DNA from: an uncultured Bacteroidia bacterium
GTDB taxonomy: Bacteria > Bacteroidota > Bacteroidia > Bacteroidales > UBA932
Reading direction: 5' to 3'
Length of the DNA stretch: 64,000 nt
Assembly (NCBI GenBank): GCA_902779785.1
Contig: CACZDC010000007.1
Span: 1 to 64,000 of the forward strand
The position numbers and the translations under genes were made by a program. The notes beneath the pieces were generated by a model. That model was not told the origin of the DNA and made no database searches. It saw nothing but the letters and a program-made list of their open reading frames with translations. Below are positions 9,036 through 15,924 of this stretch, piece by piece (positions within the stretch are counted from its first letter, which is position 1; each line of letters begins with the position of its first letter).

Positions 9036-9366
9036 GCTTTGAAATCGGGCTCGGTTTTCCCGCTCTCAGAGTGGCGGTTTAGCCTGCCGTATGTAGGCCG
9101 GGATCAAAGCGGGCAGAGGCAAGCGGCAGGGGCGGCGCCTGAGGGGCCTGCCGCGTCGACAGCTGGAGTGTACTCAGCGGGCGATTTGACGTCAACGCGG
9201 ACAAGGGAAAGGACATCTGCAACATCAGAGAGGCCTACATTGCCGAAATGCGTCGCAGATGTAACAACCTTTGGCACACCTGCGACACCTTCGGGCACAT
9301 AAACACAAAAGACACCACAATACCGTGGGCCAGCAGCCCGAAGGGCAGCACTTGGAAAGAGGAAAC
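9036..9366. other. 331-bp gap with a GC-rich hairpin and no convincing gene
   Basis: No credible gene is seen on either strand. A strong hairpin is present: GCGGCAGG (9123-9130) pairs with CCTGCCGC (9147-9154). A plus-strand frame from 9143 reads protein-like for about 60 codons (for example GKDICNIREAYIAEM) but has no start codon at its head and matches no family I know. It may be a decayed gene remnant. Confidence 0.35.
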
Positions 9367-9403
9367 AAAAAACGGACGGCCCCGATCGGGAGTCGTCCGT
9401 TTT
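9367..9403 (-). terminator. Intrinsic terminator of rpmE2
   Basis: On the minus strand, AAAACGGACG (9403-9394) pairs with CGTCCGTTTT (9378-9369), enclosing an inner CCCGATCGGG palindrome. The 3' side runs directly into a T-tract. It sits 21 nt past the rpmE2 stop. Confidence 0.85.
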
Positions 9404-9423
9404 CAACCTTATGGCCGGAGAAA

Positions 9424-9675
9424 TTATTTCTTGCGGCTCTTGTATCTCTGATAGAACATATCGACACGGCCGGCGGTATCCACGAGCTTCACCTTTCCGG
9501 TATAGAACGGATGGGAAGTGTTGGAAATCTCCAGCTTCACCAGCGGGTACTGAACGCCTTCGACCTCGATGGTCTCCTTCGAAGGGGCGCAGGAGCGAGT
9601 GATGAAAATGGTGTCGTTCGACATATCCTTGAAAGCTACAAGACGGTAGGTTTCGGGATGAATTCCAGTTTTCAT
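9424..9675 (-). CDS. rpmE2: Ribosomal protein bL31, type B
   Basis: This is an 83-residue large-subunit protein. It opens MKTGIHPETYRLVAFKDMSN and holds SNTSHPFYTGK, both typical of L31 type B. It has no CxxC zinc motif, so it is the zinc-independent paralogue type often induced by zinc shortage. ATG 9675 is used rather than the upstream TTG/ATG codons, which fall in the leader. It is a single-gene unit with its own promoter and terminator. Confidence 0.93.
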   Translation of the reverse strand: MKTGIHPETYRLVAFKDMSNDTIFITRSCAPSKETIEVEGVQYPLVKLEISNTSHPFYTGKVKLVDTAGRVDMFYQRYKSRKK

Positions 9676-9690
9676 TTTACGTAAAAAAAT

Positions 9691-9704
9691 AATTGTTAAC
9701 AATT
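9691..9704. promoter_or_regulatory. 14-bp perfect palindrome in the rpmE2 leader
   Basis: AATTGTTAACAATT lies between the predicted transcription start (about 9707) and the start codon. Position just after the start site suits a repressor operator or a leader hairpin. A Zur-type site is one possibility, inferred only from the gene it precedes. Confidence 0.4.
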
Positions 9705-9712
9705 TTGGACCG

Positions 9713-9744
9713 CAAAGATAGTGATTCTCTTTCTGAATTCCAAA
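9713..9744 (-). promoter_or_regulatory. Promoter of rpmE2
   Basis: On the minus strand TTTG (9744-9741) and TATCTTTG (9720-9713) are 20 nt apart, a consensus match. The -33 box abuts the stop codon of the upstream gene. Confidence 0.8.
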
Positions 9745-10812
9745 TTATTTCATACGATATGGCTGGTCATCGTAGAGAAGATAGCGTTTGGCCTTGCGAA
9801 TCCACTTCTGCTCTTCCAGTTTGACGTGCTCTTTGACCACATCGAAAGGAATGCGCCCGCGCAGATATTCTTCCATCACCGGGTCGGCAAGCTTTGTCCA
9901 GAACGCATCCTCGAACTCAAAGGCGGAATAATGCTCCGTGAACCAGCGCATCAGCTGAAGCGTGTGCAGCAGACTGTGGTACTCCTCCCCGGGAGTCAGC
10001 ATAATCTGGAAACCGAAACACCACTCACCAGCATAGCGGCCGGCGGCCGGGGTAAAGGAACAGGGTCTCAGGAGAGCCCCCTCCGCTCCCGGAAGGTCAG
10101 CAGGCAGACCGGGTTTCACAAAAGGAGCGCCGATGAATTCGTATGGACGTGCAGTACCGATACCGGGCGTGACGCTGGTGTTGTTCCAAAGTCCTCCGCC
10201 GCTGTAAAGGTATGAACTGAACAGGCCGGGTATATCCGAGGCAGGGGCTATGGTCCAGGGCAGGAGCTGCCGGTTGGCGTCAGTCGCCATTGCGGAAATG
10301 ACGTGGAGCGGGAACTTCGCAGATATCTCGCTATAATAGAGATTGCAGAGTTCTCCGAGCGTAAGTCCGTGACGGTGAGCCACTTTAGGAACATACATTT
10401 CTCCCGCGACCGCAGGGATCGACCCCTCGACCACCCGTCCGGAGGGATTGATATGATCCACGATGTAGAGAGACGGGGCATCATCTCCGAGGAGCCTCAG
10501 CACCTCCATCAGGGCCATCACGTCCTTGGAGTAGTTGAAATAGCGGACCCCTACGTCCTGGATTTCGACAACCACGGCATCCAGGTTCTGAAGCGCCGAC
10601 GCATCGAATTCTATATGGTTCGTTCCCGGGGTCCATTCCGCCTCGCGTGGATTGAAAACGACGGAAAGGTTGCCCCGCTCCCGGAAAATGTCATACATCC
10701 AGCGGCCACGTCCAGTGTCCCAGCAGTTCTGGGTACAGAAACATCCGACCTTGCCATAGAGCAAAGCCTTGTCCAACTGGTCCTCCAGCGGAGTAGTCCT
10801 GAAAGAAAACAT
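9745..10812 (-). CDS. DUF1343 / NamZ-type exo-beta-N-acetylmuramidase-like protein
   Basis: This 355-residue protein shows the DUF1343 signatures VVVEIQDVGVRYFNY (residues 81-95; E83 is the likely catalytic acid) and HRHGLTLGEL (146-155). Characterised members release MurNAc from peptidoglycan fragments. Members are usually exported and about 400 residues. This one has no signal peptide and a shortened N-terminus, so it may act in the cytosol on recycled muropeptides. Its start directly follows the glmM stop codon, so wall recycling and amino-sugar phosphate supply appear coupled. Assignment of the family is firm, of the reaction moderate. Confidence 0.75.
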   Translation of the reverse strand: MFSFRTTPLEDQLDKALLYGKVGCFCTQNCWDTGRGRWMYDIFRERGNLSVVFNPREAEWTPGTNHIEFDASALQNLDAVVVEIQDVGVRYFNYSKDVMALMEVLRLLGDDAPSLYIVDHINPSGRVVEGSIPAVAGEMYVPKVAHRHGLTLGELCNLYYSEISAKFPLHVISAMATDANRQLLPWTIAPASDIPGLFSSYLYSGGGLWNNTSVTPGIGTARPYEFIGAPFVKPGLPADLPGAEGALLRPCSFTPAAGRYAGEWCFGFQIMLTPGEEYHSLLHTLQLMRWFTEHYSAFEFEDAFWTKLADPVMEEYLRGRIPFDVVKEHVKLEEQKWIRKAKRYLLYDDQPYRMK

Positions 10813-12225
10813 CTATCCGATTATTTTCTTCGCAACCGCGATAACCTCGGCGGCAAGGGCCTCGGCGCGAGGCATAGTCGAAGCCTCGGAATAGATACGG
10901 ATGATCGGCTCGGTGTTGGACTTGCGCAGATGGACCCATTCCTTCCTGGCCTCGAAGATTATCTTGACGCCGTCGATGTCGTTGATCTCCTCCTTGGCAT
11001 AGACCTTCTTGAGTTCGGAAAGGATCTTTTCGATAAGTGCGGAGTCACTGAGCTGGATCTTGTTCTTGGCAATGAAATACTGCGGATATGTCTTTTTCAA
11101 CTCGCTGACCTTCATTTTCTTATGGGCCAGATTCGAGAGGAAGAGCGCAACTCCGACCATAGCGTCGCGTCCCGCGTGGATTGCAGGATAGATGACCCCT
11201 CCGTTGCCTTCGCCGCCGATCAGGGCGCCGACCTCGTGCATCTTGGTCGTCACATTGACCTCGCCGACCGCGGAAGCATAATACTTGCCGCCGTGGGCCT
11301 CGGTCACATCTCTGAGGGCTCTGGTCGAAGACAGGTTGGAGACGGTCGCAATGGGCTTTCCTTCCTTCTCAGCGAGGGAACACAGATAGTCGGCGACGCT
11401 CACGAGGGTATATTCCTCAACGAAGGGTTCCCCATCCTCGCAGATAAACGCAAGACGGTCCACGTCGGGGTCCACGCTGACGCCAAGATCCGCCTTCTTC
11501 TTTACGACTGTCTGGCAGAGGTCCACCAGATTCGCAGGCAGAGGTTCGGGATTGTGGGCGAAGTCTCCCGTAGGATTGCAGTTCAGCTCTATACACTTGA
11601 CGCCCAGGCGTTTAAGCAGGCGCGGCATAATGATTCCGCCTACAGAATTGATGGCATCCACTACCACGGTGAATTTCGCAGCCTTGACAGCCTCGACGTC
11701 CACGGCGGGAAGAGCCAGGACGGCGTCCAGATGCTTGTCTGTGAAATCCTCTTCGCTGATGGATCCGAGGTCGTCAACCTCGGCAAAACTGAAATCCTCC
11801 TTTTCGGCGAGGTCAAGCACCGCCTGACCCTCGACGGCCGTAAGGAATTCGCCTTTGTCATTGAGGAGTTTAAGGGCGTTCCACTGGCGCGGATTGTGGC
11901 TGGCAGTCAGGATGATACCGCCGTCGGCATTGGCGAAAAGGACGGCCATTTCGGTCGTCGGAGTAGAGGCGAAACCGCACTTCACCACATCGATTCCGCA
12001 ACCGACCAGAGTGCCGACCACAAGCTGTTCGACCATATCGCCTGACAGGCGGGCGTCCTTGCCGACGACAATCTTGTAACGCTCGCCGTTGGGAGCGGGC
12101 TTCCTGCTGGGAAGAGTTGCAGCATAGGCCGCAGTGAACTTGACGACATCAATTGGAGTCAGAGCGTTTCCGGGGGCGCCGCCAATGGTGCCGCGAATGC
12201 CGGAGATGGATTTTATAAGTGTCAT
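10813..12225 (-). CDS. glmM: Phosphoglucosamine mutase
   Basis: This 470-residue alpha-D-phosphohexomutase makes glucosamine-1-phosphate for UDP-GlcNAc synthesis. The phosphoserine is S109 (TASHNP), the metal loop is DPDVDR, the sugar loop is GGEGNGG, and the phosphate loop RKSNTEPIIRIYSE carries SNTEP as in GlmM. It lies between an S9 peptidase (12 nt upstream) and the NamZ-like gene (0 nt downstream), all on the minus strand. Confidence 0.88.
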   Translation of the reverse strand: MTLIKSISGIRGTIGGAPGNALTPIDVVKFTAAYAATLPSRKPAPNGERYKIVVGKDARLSGDMVEQLVVGTLVGCGIDVVKCGFASTPTTEMAVLFANADGGIILTASHNPRQWNALKLLNDKGEFLTAVEGQAVLDLAEKEDFSFAEVDDLGSISEEDFTDKHLDAVLALPAVDVEAVKAAKFTVVVDAINSVGGIIMPRLLKRLGVKCIELNCNPTGDFAHNPEPLPANLVDLCQTVVKKKADLGVSVDPDVDRLAFICEDGEPFVEEYTLVSVADYLCSLAEKEGKPIATVSNLSSTRALRDVTEAHGGKYYASAVGEVNVTTKMHEVGALIGGEGNGGVIYPAIHAGRDAMVGVALFLSNLAHKKMKVSELKKTYPQYFIAKNKIQLSDSALIEKILSELKKVYAKEEINDIDGVKIIFEARKEWVHLRKSNTEPIIRIYSEASTMPRAEALAAEVIAVAKKIIG

Positions 12226-12237
12226 ATAATCAGGTGT

Positions 12238-14457
12238 TTATTCTTCTGTGCTTTTCATCCAGCGATCGAGCCAGTCAAAGTAGCTGCGATGCCAGTAAAG
12301 GGCGTTCTGGGGCTTGAGAATCCAGTGATTCTCGCCTGGGAACACGATAAGTTTCGAAGGAACTCCCATCATCTGGGCGGCGTTGAAAGCGGCCATTCCC
12401 TCATCGTAAGGTACACGGAAGTCCATACCGCCGTGGATGCACAGAATAGGAGTATGCCAGTTCTGGACGAGGGTATGGGGGGAATTGCTGTAGTGCCTTA
12501 CGGCCTTGGGGGCCTTGGACCAGGGAGATCCGCCCTGACGCATTCCACCGAAGGTCTCGCCGTCTCCGCGCGGACCAGTCTCATCGGGAGTATAGGCATA
12601 TTCGTGCAGACCGCCGTTATCCCAGTTGGGGAACCACATCTCTTCCGTGGTCATATACATATGCTCCTCGTTGAAAATGCCGGCGTGGGCAATGAAGCAG
12701 TCATACACGTCCCCGTGGATGCCGGCCAGGTAATAGACACTGTAACCGCCGTAGGATGCACCGCAGGCCGCCACTCCGCTGATATATGGTTCTTCCTTGA
12801 TGGCCTTGGCCGCACTGAGGTAGTCCTGCATATTGAGGCCGATGTAATCGCCGGAAATCTGCTCGCACCACTCCTGCCCGAAAGCTGTCGTACCGCGACG
12901 GTTTGGAAGGACGACCACATAGCCTTGATGGGCCATCAAAAGATAGTTCCATCTGTACGACCAGCCCTGCGAAAGAGTCCCCTGGGGACCTCCGAGGCAG
13001 ATTTCGATTGCCGGATAGTCCTTGGTCCTGTCGAATTTCGGCGGATAGAGGACCCAGGTCAGCATATCCTTTCCGTCGACGGTCTTGACCATCCTGGCCT
13101 CGGTTTCGTGCTTGTCCAATTGGGAAAGGATGTGCTCATTCTCGAAGGTCAGCTGGTTCACTGCGTTGTCGTTGACCGCAACTATTTCCGTGGGGAAATC
13201 CATTGAACAGTAGGTCGTCAGAAGCGTGCCGTCCTGAAGTATGGCAAAGGGCGAGGCGAAATCGAACCAGAGATTGTCGGCAGTCAGGCGGAACAGTGCG
13301 GTTTCCGGGTCTGCCACTATGGAGAATATACCCTGGACTCCTTCGGCCAAGGCATTGAAGTACAGAGATTTGCTGTCAGCAGCCCAGAGGGGTCCGTCGG
13401 CATTGTAGGGGAAATCGGAAGTCAGGTCTACGATGTTTTCAATTACTGGATTGGCAGCCTGGCCGTCCTCTGAATCCTGATATGTTACATCTGCCATCAG
13501 AAGGCGGACCTTGTCTGCCTCATAACCGTCCCTTTCCATCGAAAGCCAGGCAAGATGCTTCCCGTCCGGGCTCCATACGGGGTTGGTATCATAGCCTCCG
13601 CCAAGCGTGACCTGAGTAGTTTCTCCGGTCAGAGGGCAGAATATAAATATCTCTGTATCAGTCGAGAAAGCATATTCCTTCCCGGCGAGTTTCTTACAGG
13701 AATAAGCGATATATCGCCCGTCCGGGCTCCAGCAGAGCTGCTCGACGCCTCCGAACGGGCCGTTCGGAAGCTGGAAGAGGACGTCCTCTCCGCCGAGTAT
13801 GTCCAGGCCCTCCCTTATTATCCCATTTCCAAGAGGGGCTACGAAACTGTGATTGATTTCGGTCACCCAATGGTCCCAGTGACGGTACATCAGGTCCTCG
13901 GTCGCGTAGGCCTCGGCCTTGTCCAGGGCAGGGTCAGTATCTGAAGGGACCTCGACGGCGCTGTGGACAGTGGACACATATATCAGCTGAGAGCCGTCCG
14001 GAGACAGGAGGAATTCTTCTATTCCGGCAGGGACATCGCTGATTTTCAGCCTCTTGCCGAGTTTGCCATCTTTGTAAGAGGCTTTGTAAAGCTGGGACTC
14101 CTTAAGGAAATAGATTGCCTTTCCATCCGGGGCCCATCTTGCATTGGAAATACTCTTCCCGTCCTTGGTAAGAGCTGTCGGTGTTCCGCCGCTGACCGGA
14201 ATGGTGTAGAGATTCCGCACGCTGCGGTTGGCTGAGATATCCGTATAGGACACGCCATATAGAATGGTTTTGCCGTCGGGAGACAGCTGAGGGTCGGAAA
14301 GACGCCCCAGCGAAAGGAGCACTTCCGGGCTCATATGACCGTCGGTAATCTGAATTGTGGACGGTCCGATATAATCTTTCTGAGGTTTCATTTCCGGGCT
14401 GCTGCAGGCGATGGTCGCAACGGCGGCCAAGGCTGAGATAAAGAATTTATTATTCAT
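12238..14457 (-). CDS. S9 family peptidase (prolyl oligopeptidase/DPP-type) lipoprotein
   Basis: This 739-residue serine peptidase has a beta-propeller N-terminal half with repeated SPDGK-type blades and a C-terminal alpha/beta-hydrolase domain. The triad is S568 (GASYGGYS), D679 (DFRVP) and H711 (ENHWIL). The N-terminus MNNKFFISALAAVATIAC ends in a lipobox, so it is membrane-anchored and outside the cytoplasm. The start at 14457 is set by that signal and by the -7 element 6 nt upstream. It probably degrades short peptides for nutrition. Confidence 0.9.
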   Translation of the reverse strand: MNNKFFISALAAVATIACSSPEMKPQKDYIGPSTIQITDGHMSPEVLLSLGRLSDPQLSPDGKTILYGVSYTDISANRSVRNLYTIPVSGGTPTALTKDGKSISNARWAPDGKAIYFLKESQLYKASYKDGKLGKRLKISDVPAGIEEFLLSPDGSQLIYVSTVHSAVEVPSDTDPALDKAEAYATEDLMYRHWDHWVTEINHSFVAPLGNGIIREGLDILGGEDVLFQLPNGPFGGVEQLCWSPDGRYIAYSCKKLAGKEYAFSTDTEIFIFCPLTGETTQVTLGGGYDTNPVWSPDGKHLAWLSMERDGYEADKVRLLMADVTYQDSEDGQAANPVIENIVDLTSDFPYNADGPLWAADSKSLYFNALAEGVQGIFSIVADPETALFRLTADNLWFDFASPFAILQDGTLLTTYCSMDFPTEIVAVNDNAVNQLTFENEHILSQLDKHETEARMVKTVDGKDMLTWVLYPPKFDRTKDYPAIEICLGGPQGTLSQGWSYRWNYLLMAHQGYVVVLPNRRGTTAFGQEWCEQISGDYIGLNMQDYLSAAKAIKEEPYISGVAACGASYGGYSVYYLAGIHGDVYDCFIAHAGIFNEEHMYMTTEEMWFPNWDNGGLHEYAYTPDETGPRGDGETFGGMRQGGSPWSKAPKAVRHYSNSPHTLVQNWHTPILCIHGGMDFRVPYDEGMAAFNAAQMMGVPSKLIVFPGENHWILKPQNALYWHRSYFDWLDRWMKSTEE

Positions 14458-14463
14458 AACTTG

Positions 14464-14471
14464 CAAATATA
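14464..14471 (-). promoter_or_regulatory. -7 element of the S9 peptidase gene
   Basis: TATATTTG followed by CAAGTT and the start codon. The 19 bases TATATTTGCAAGTTATGAA are identical to those at the tyrS start, implying the same near-leaderless arrangement. The element lies 2 bp before the end of the WYL gene. Confidence 0.55.
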
Positions 14472-14472
14472 A

Positions 14473-15321
14473 TCAATTTCCGCGATATAACTTCAGGGCT
14501 TGCTCCAGGCGATTGGCGACTTCCTCTCGCAGAGACTGAGGAGAAAGGACCTCCAGCGCGGCACCGTGGCGGCACAGTTCCATTATGAAGTTTGGATTCG
14601 GAATCAGGCGCAGGGCAAAATAGACCGAGTCCCCGTCTTCCTTTTCGACTATCTGGGATGGGTGAAGCGGAAGGTCCTTCATATATGCCGCCTCGCGGCG
14701 TGTCGCCTTCAGTCGCACAAGGACAGGTTTTTCACCTTCCGGAGGATAAATGCCATAACTGTCGGCGAACAGACGGTCCACGTCGAAATCCTTGGGAAGA
14801 GAGAACTGTTCCGACCCGGCCCTAAGTTCCACGATACGGTCCATAGCATAGACTCTGACTGCTCCGGCCTCCTCGTTGTAACCAACCACATACCAGCGTT
14901 TTGCAAACTCCTTGATGGCATAAGGATGGACGTGTCTGAGATCAGTTCCCGGACTCAGGTATTTGCGGTAATGGAGCTCCAGCACGCGGTCCTCTAGCAT
15001 AGCCTGCATCACAATGGTCAACCATCTGTGACCGGATGGAATGTCCTCCACGGAAACCCGGCCGCTCAAACGTTCCTTGCCGAGCGTCAGAAGACTGTTC
15101 ACAGTGAAGGTGTTGACCAGCCAATCCACACTCTGACGCTTGTCCACGGCACTTTCGCCGGCGTCGATGTAGTAGCTGTTGAAGGAGCGACGTGGATAGG
15201 TCCTGGCCCCATAGCGCGAGCACCAGCGGCGCTCAATCTCAGAATAGGTCAGTCCCCTCTGCCCCGCATCCACGAAGCACTGAATCAAAAAAAGATATTT
15301 GTCAATCAGTTCCGATACCAT
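14473..15321 (-). CDS. WYL-domain transcriptional regulator with shortened DNA-binding region
   Basis: This 282-residue protein of the Bacteroidota WYL type has an N-terminal HTH (MVSELIDKYLFLIQ...), the linker DWLVNTFTVNSLL, and a WYL domain with VLELHYRKY and FAKRWYVVGYN, ending in a WCX-like segment. In relatives about 20 residues usually lie between the RRTF helix and the YYI strand. Here YPRRSFN runs directly into SYYIDAGE, so the recognition-helix end and wing seem deleted in frame. The ligand-sensing half looks normal. ATG 15321 is used; the in-frame TTG at 15333 overlaps the -7 element. Confidence 0.8.
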   Translation of the reverse strand: MVSELIDKYLFLIQCFVDAGQRGLTYSEIERRWCSRYGARTYPRRSFNSYYIDAGESAVDKRQSVDWLVNTFTVNSLLTLGKERLSGRVSVEDIPSGHRWLTIVMQAMLEDRVLELHYRKYLSPGTDLRHVHPYAIKEFAKRWYVVGYNEEAGAVRVYAMDRIVELRAGSEQFSLPKDFDVDRLFADSYGIYPPEGEKPVLVRLKATRREAAYMKDLPLHPSQIVEKEDGDSVYFALRLIPNPNFIMELCRHGAALEVLSPQSLREEVANRLEQALKLYRGN

Positions 15322-15330
15322 AACGATTGA

Positions 15331-15338
15331 CAAATATA
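15331..15338 (-). promoter_or_regulatory. -7 element of the WYL regulator
   Basis: TATATTTG lies 9 nt before the start codon. No TTTG -33 element is visible, as for the other TATATTTG promoters in this window. A 74-bp repeat lies about 50 bp upstream. Confidence 0.5.
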
Positions 15339-15386
15339 CTTATTTATTGTTGAATCGCCGCGCGTTTCGGAACGGGAAACGACCTT

Positions 15387-15460
15387 CCGTGCCCGTTTTG
15401 GCCGTTTTTCGGGCACCGAGGGGCGGACGGCCGCGGGCAGAATGGTGCAGCCGAGGGGCA
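15387..15460 (+). repeat. 74-bp interspersed repeat, copy 1
   Basis: It matches 36386-36459 at 66 of 74 positions with no gaps. It contains GTGCCCG/CGGGCAC inverted arms (15389-15395 and 15410-15416) around a T-rich loop, a GGCCGCGGGC block, and two CCGAGGGGC direct repeats. It lies upstream of the WYL gene promoter. Its G+C-rich makeup differs from the flanks. Confidence 0.8.
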
Positions 15461-15535
15461 CATATCAGAAAAAACCGAGGGGATAGAGGGAGTGTGCCTT
15501 ACGGCGAGAGCCTTAGCTCACATACATATGGTTCC

Positions 15536-15667
15536 CTATAACCAGCGGTAGTGGCTTCGGACTCTCTCAACTTTGCCATTTCGGACACGTGTATATGCAC
15601 GTACCTTGACAAGCCTCACAACATCCACACTAATGGTGGTGAGTACGAAGGATAGATATGTTCTCAT
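15536..15667 (-). CDS. Small 43-residue basic protein (candidate)
   Basis: An ATG-to-TAG frame encodes 43 residues. The first part is hydrophobic (YLSFVLTTISVDVV) and the tail is strongly basic: AYTRVRNGKVERVRSHYR. Short proteins ending in a YTR-x-RNGK-x-V-R-x-YR pattern recall phage-associated or secreted small proteins, but I cannot name a family. No consensus promoter lies just upstream; transcript could come from the promoter at 15827-15857 if its terminator is read through. The length is modest, so chance is not excluded. Confidence 0.4.
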   Translation of the reverse strand: MRTYLSFVLTTISVDVVRLVKVRAYTRVRNGKVERVRSHYRWL

Positions 15668-15754
15668 AATAATGACGATAGATTCTTGTAGAGTGAGAGA
15701 ACAATCGGGCTTACGTTACGGTACCTCCCCTCGGTAGGCTATTATGCTTTTTTG

Positions 15755-15789
15755 AAAAAACAGACATCCATTTAGGGCTAGATGTCTGT
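15755..15789 (-). terminator. Intrinsic terminator
   Basis: ACAGACATC (minus 15789-15781) pairs with GATGTCTGT (15768-15760), a perfect 9-bp stem with a 12-nt loop, followed by a run of T on the minus strand. It would end both the small RNA and read-through from GH89, the last PUL1 gene. Confidence 0.8.
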
Positions 15790-15821
15790 TAAAAGAGAAC
15801 TCTACAAGAGTTGTTCTATCG
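15755..15821 (-). ncRNA. Putative small RNA of about 67 nt
   Basis: An isolated consensus promoter (15857-15827, minus strand) is followed 66 nt later by a strong intrinsic terminator, with no open frame between. The predicted RNA has a 6-bp hairpin (AACTCT-TGT-AGAGTT) and then the terminator hairpin. It is either an independent sRNA or a leader that attenuates the 43-codon gene at 15536-15667. Confidence 0.5.
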
Positions 15822-15826
15822 TGTTA

Positions 15827-15857
15827 CAAAGGTAATGAAAAAAAACATATCACCAAA
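15827..15857 (-). promoter_or_regulatory. Orphan consensus promoter
   Basis: On the minus strand TTTG (15857-15854) and TACCTTTG (15834-15827) are exactly 19 nt apart. It is as good as the SRP RNA promoter, yet no protein start follows within 150 nt. Confidence 0.7.
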
Positions 15858-15924
15858 ATCTTTATGTTGTTTTTGACCGCTTTTTATCTAAAGGACCAAT
15901 CCGACCTTTTAATTATGTCAAGTA

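Larger units (their letters stand above)
15675..15822. repeat. 148-bp inverted-repeat unit
   Basis: The left arm ACGATAGA-TTCTTGTAGAGT (15675-15694) is the inverse of the right arm ACTCTACAAGA-(GTTGT)-TCTATCGT (15799-15822) apart from a few inserted bases. The arms enclose an intrinsic terminator. The layout could be a miniature element or a folded RNA unit. Confidence 0.5.

Noticed and set aside
10303..12045. A 580-codon plus-strand frame opposite glmM and the NamZ-like gene
   Set aside because: It lies antisense to two well-recognised enzymes, has no family motifs, and its length follows from the codon bias of the minus-strand genes.
15536..15857. A retron or CRISPR-associated RNA cassette
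   Set aside because: Inverted arms and hairpins are suggestive, but no reverse transcriptase, cas gene or repeat array is nearby.
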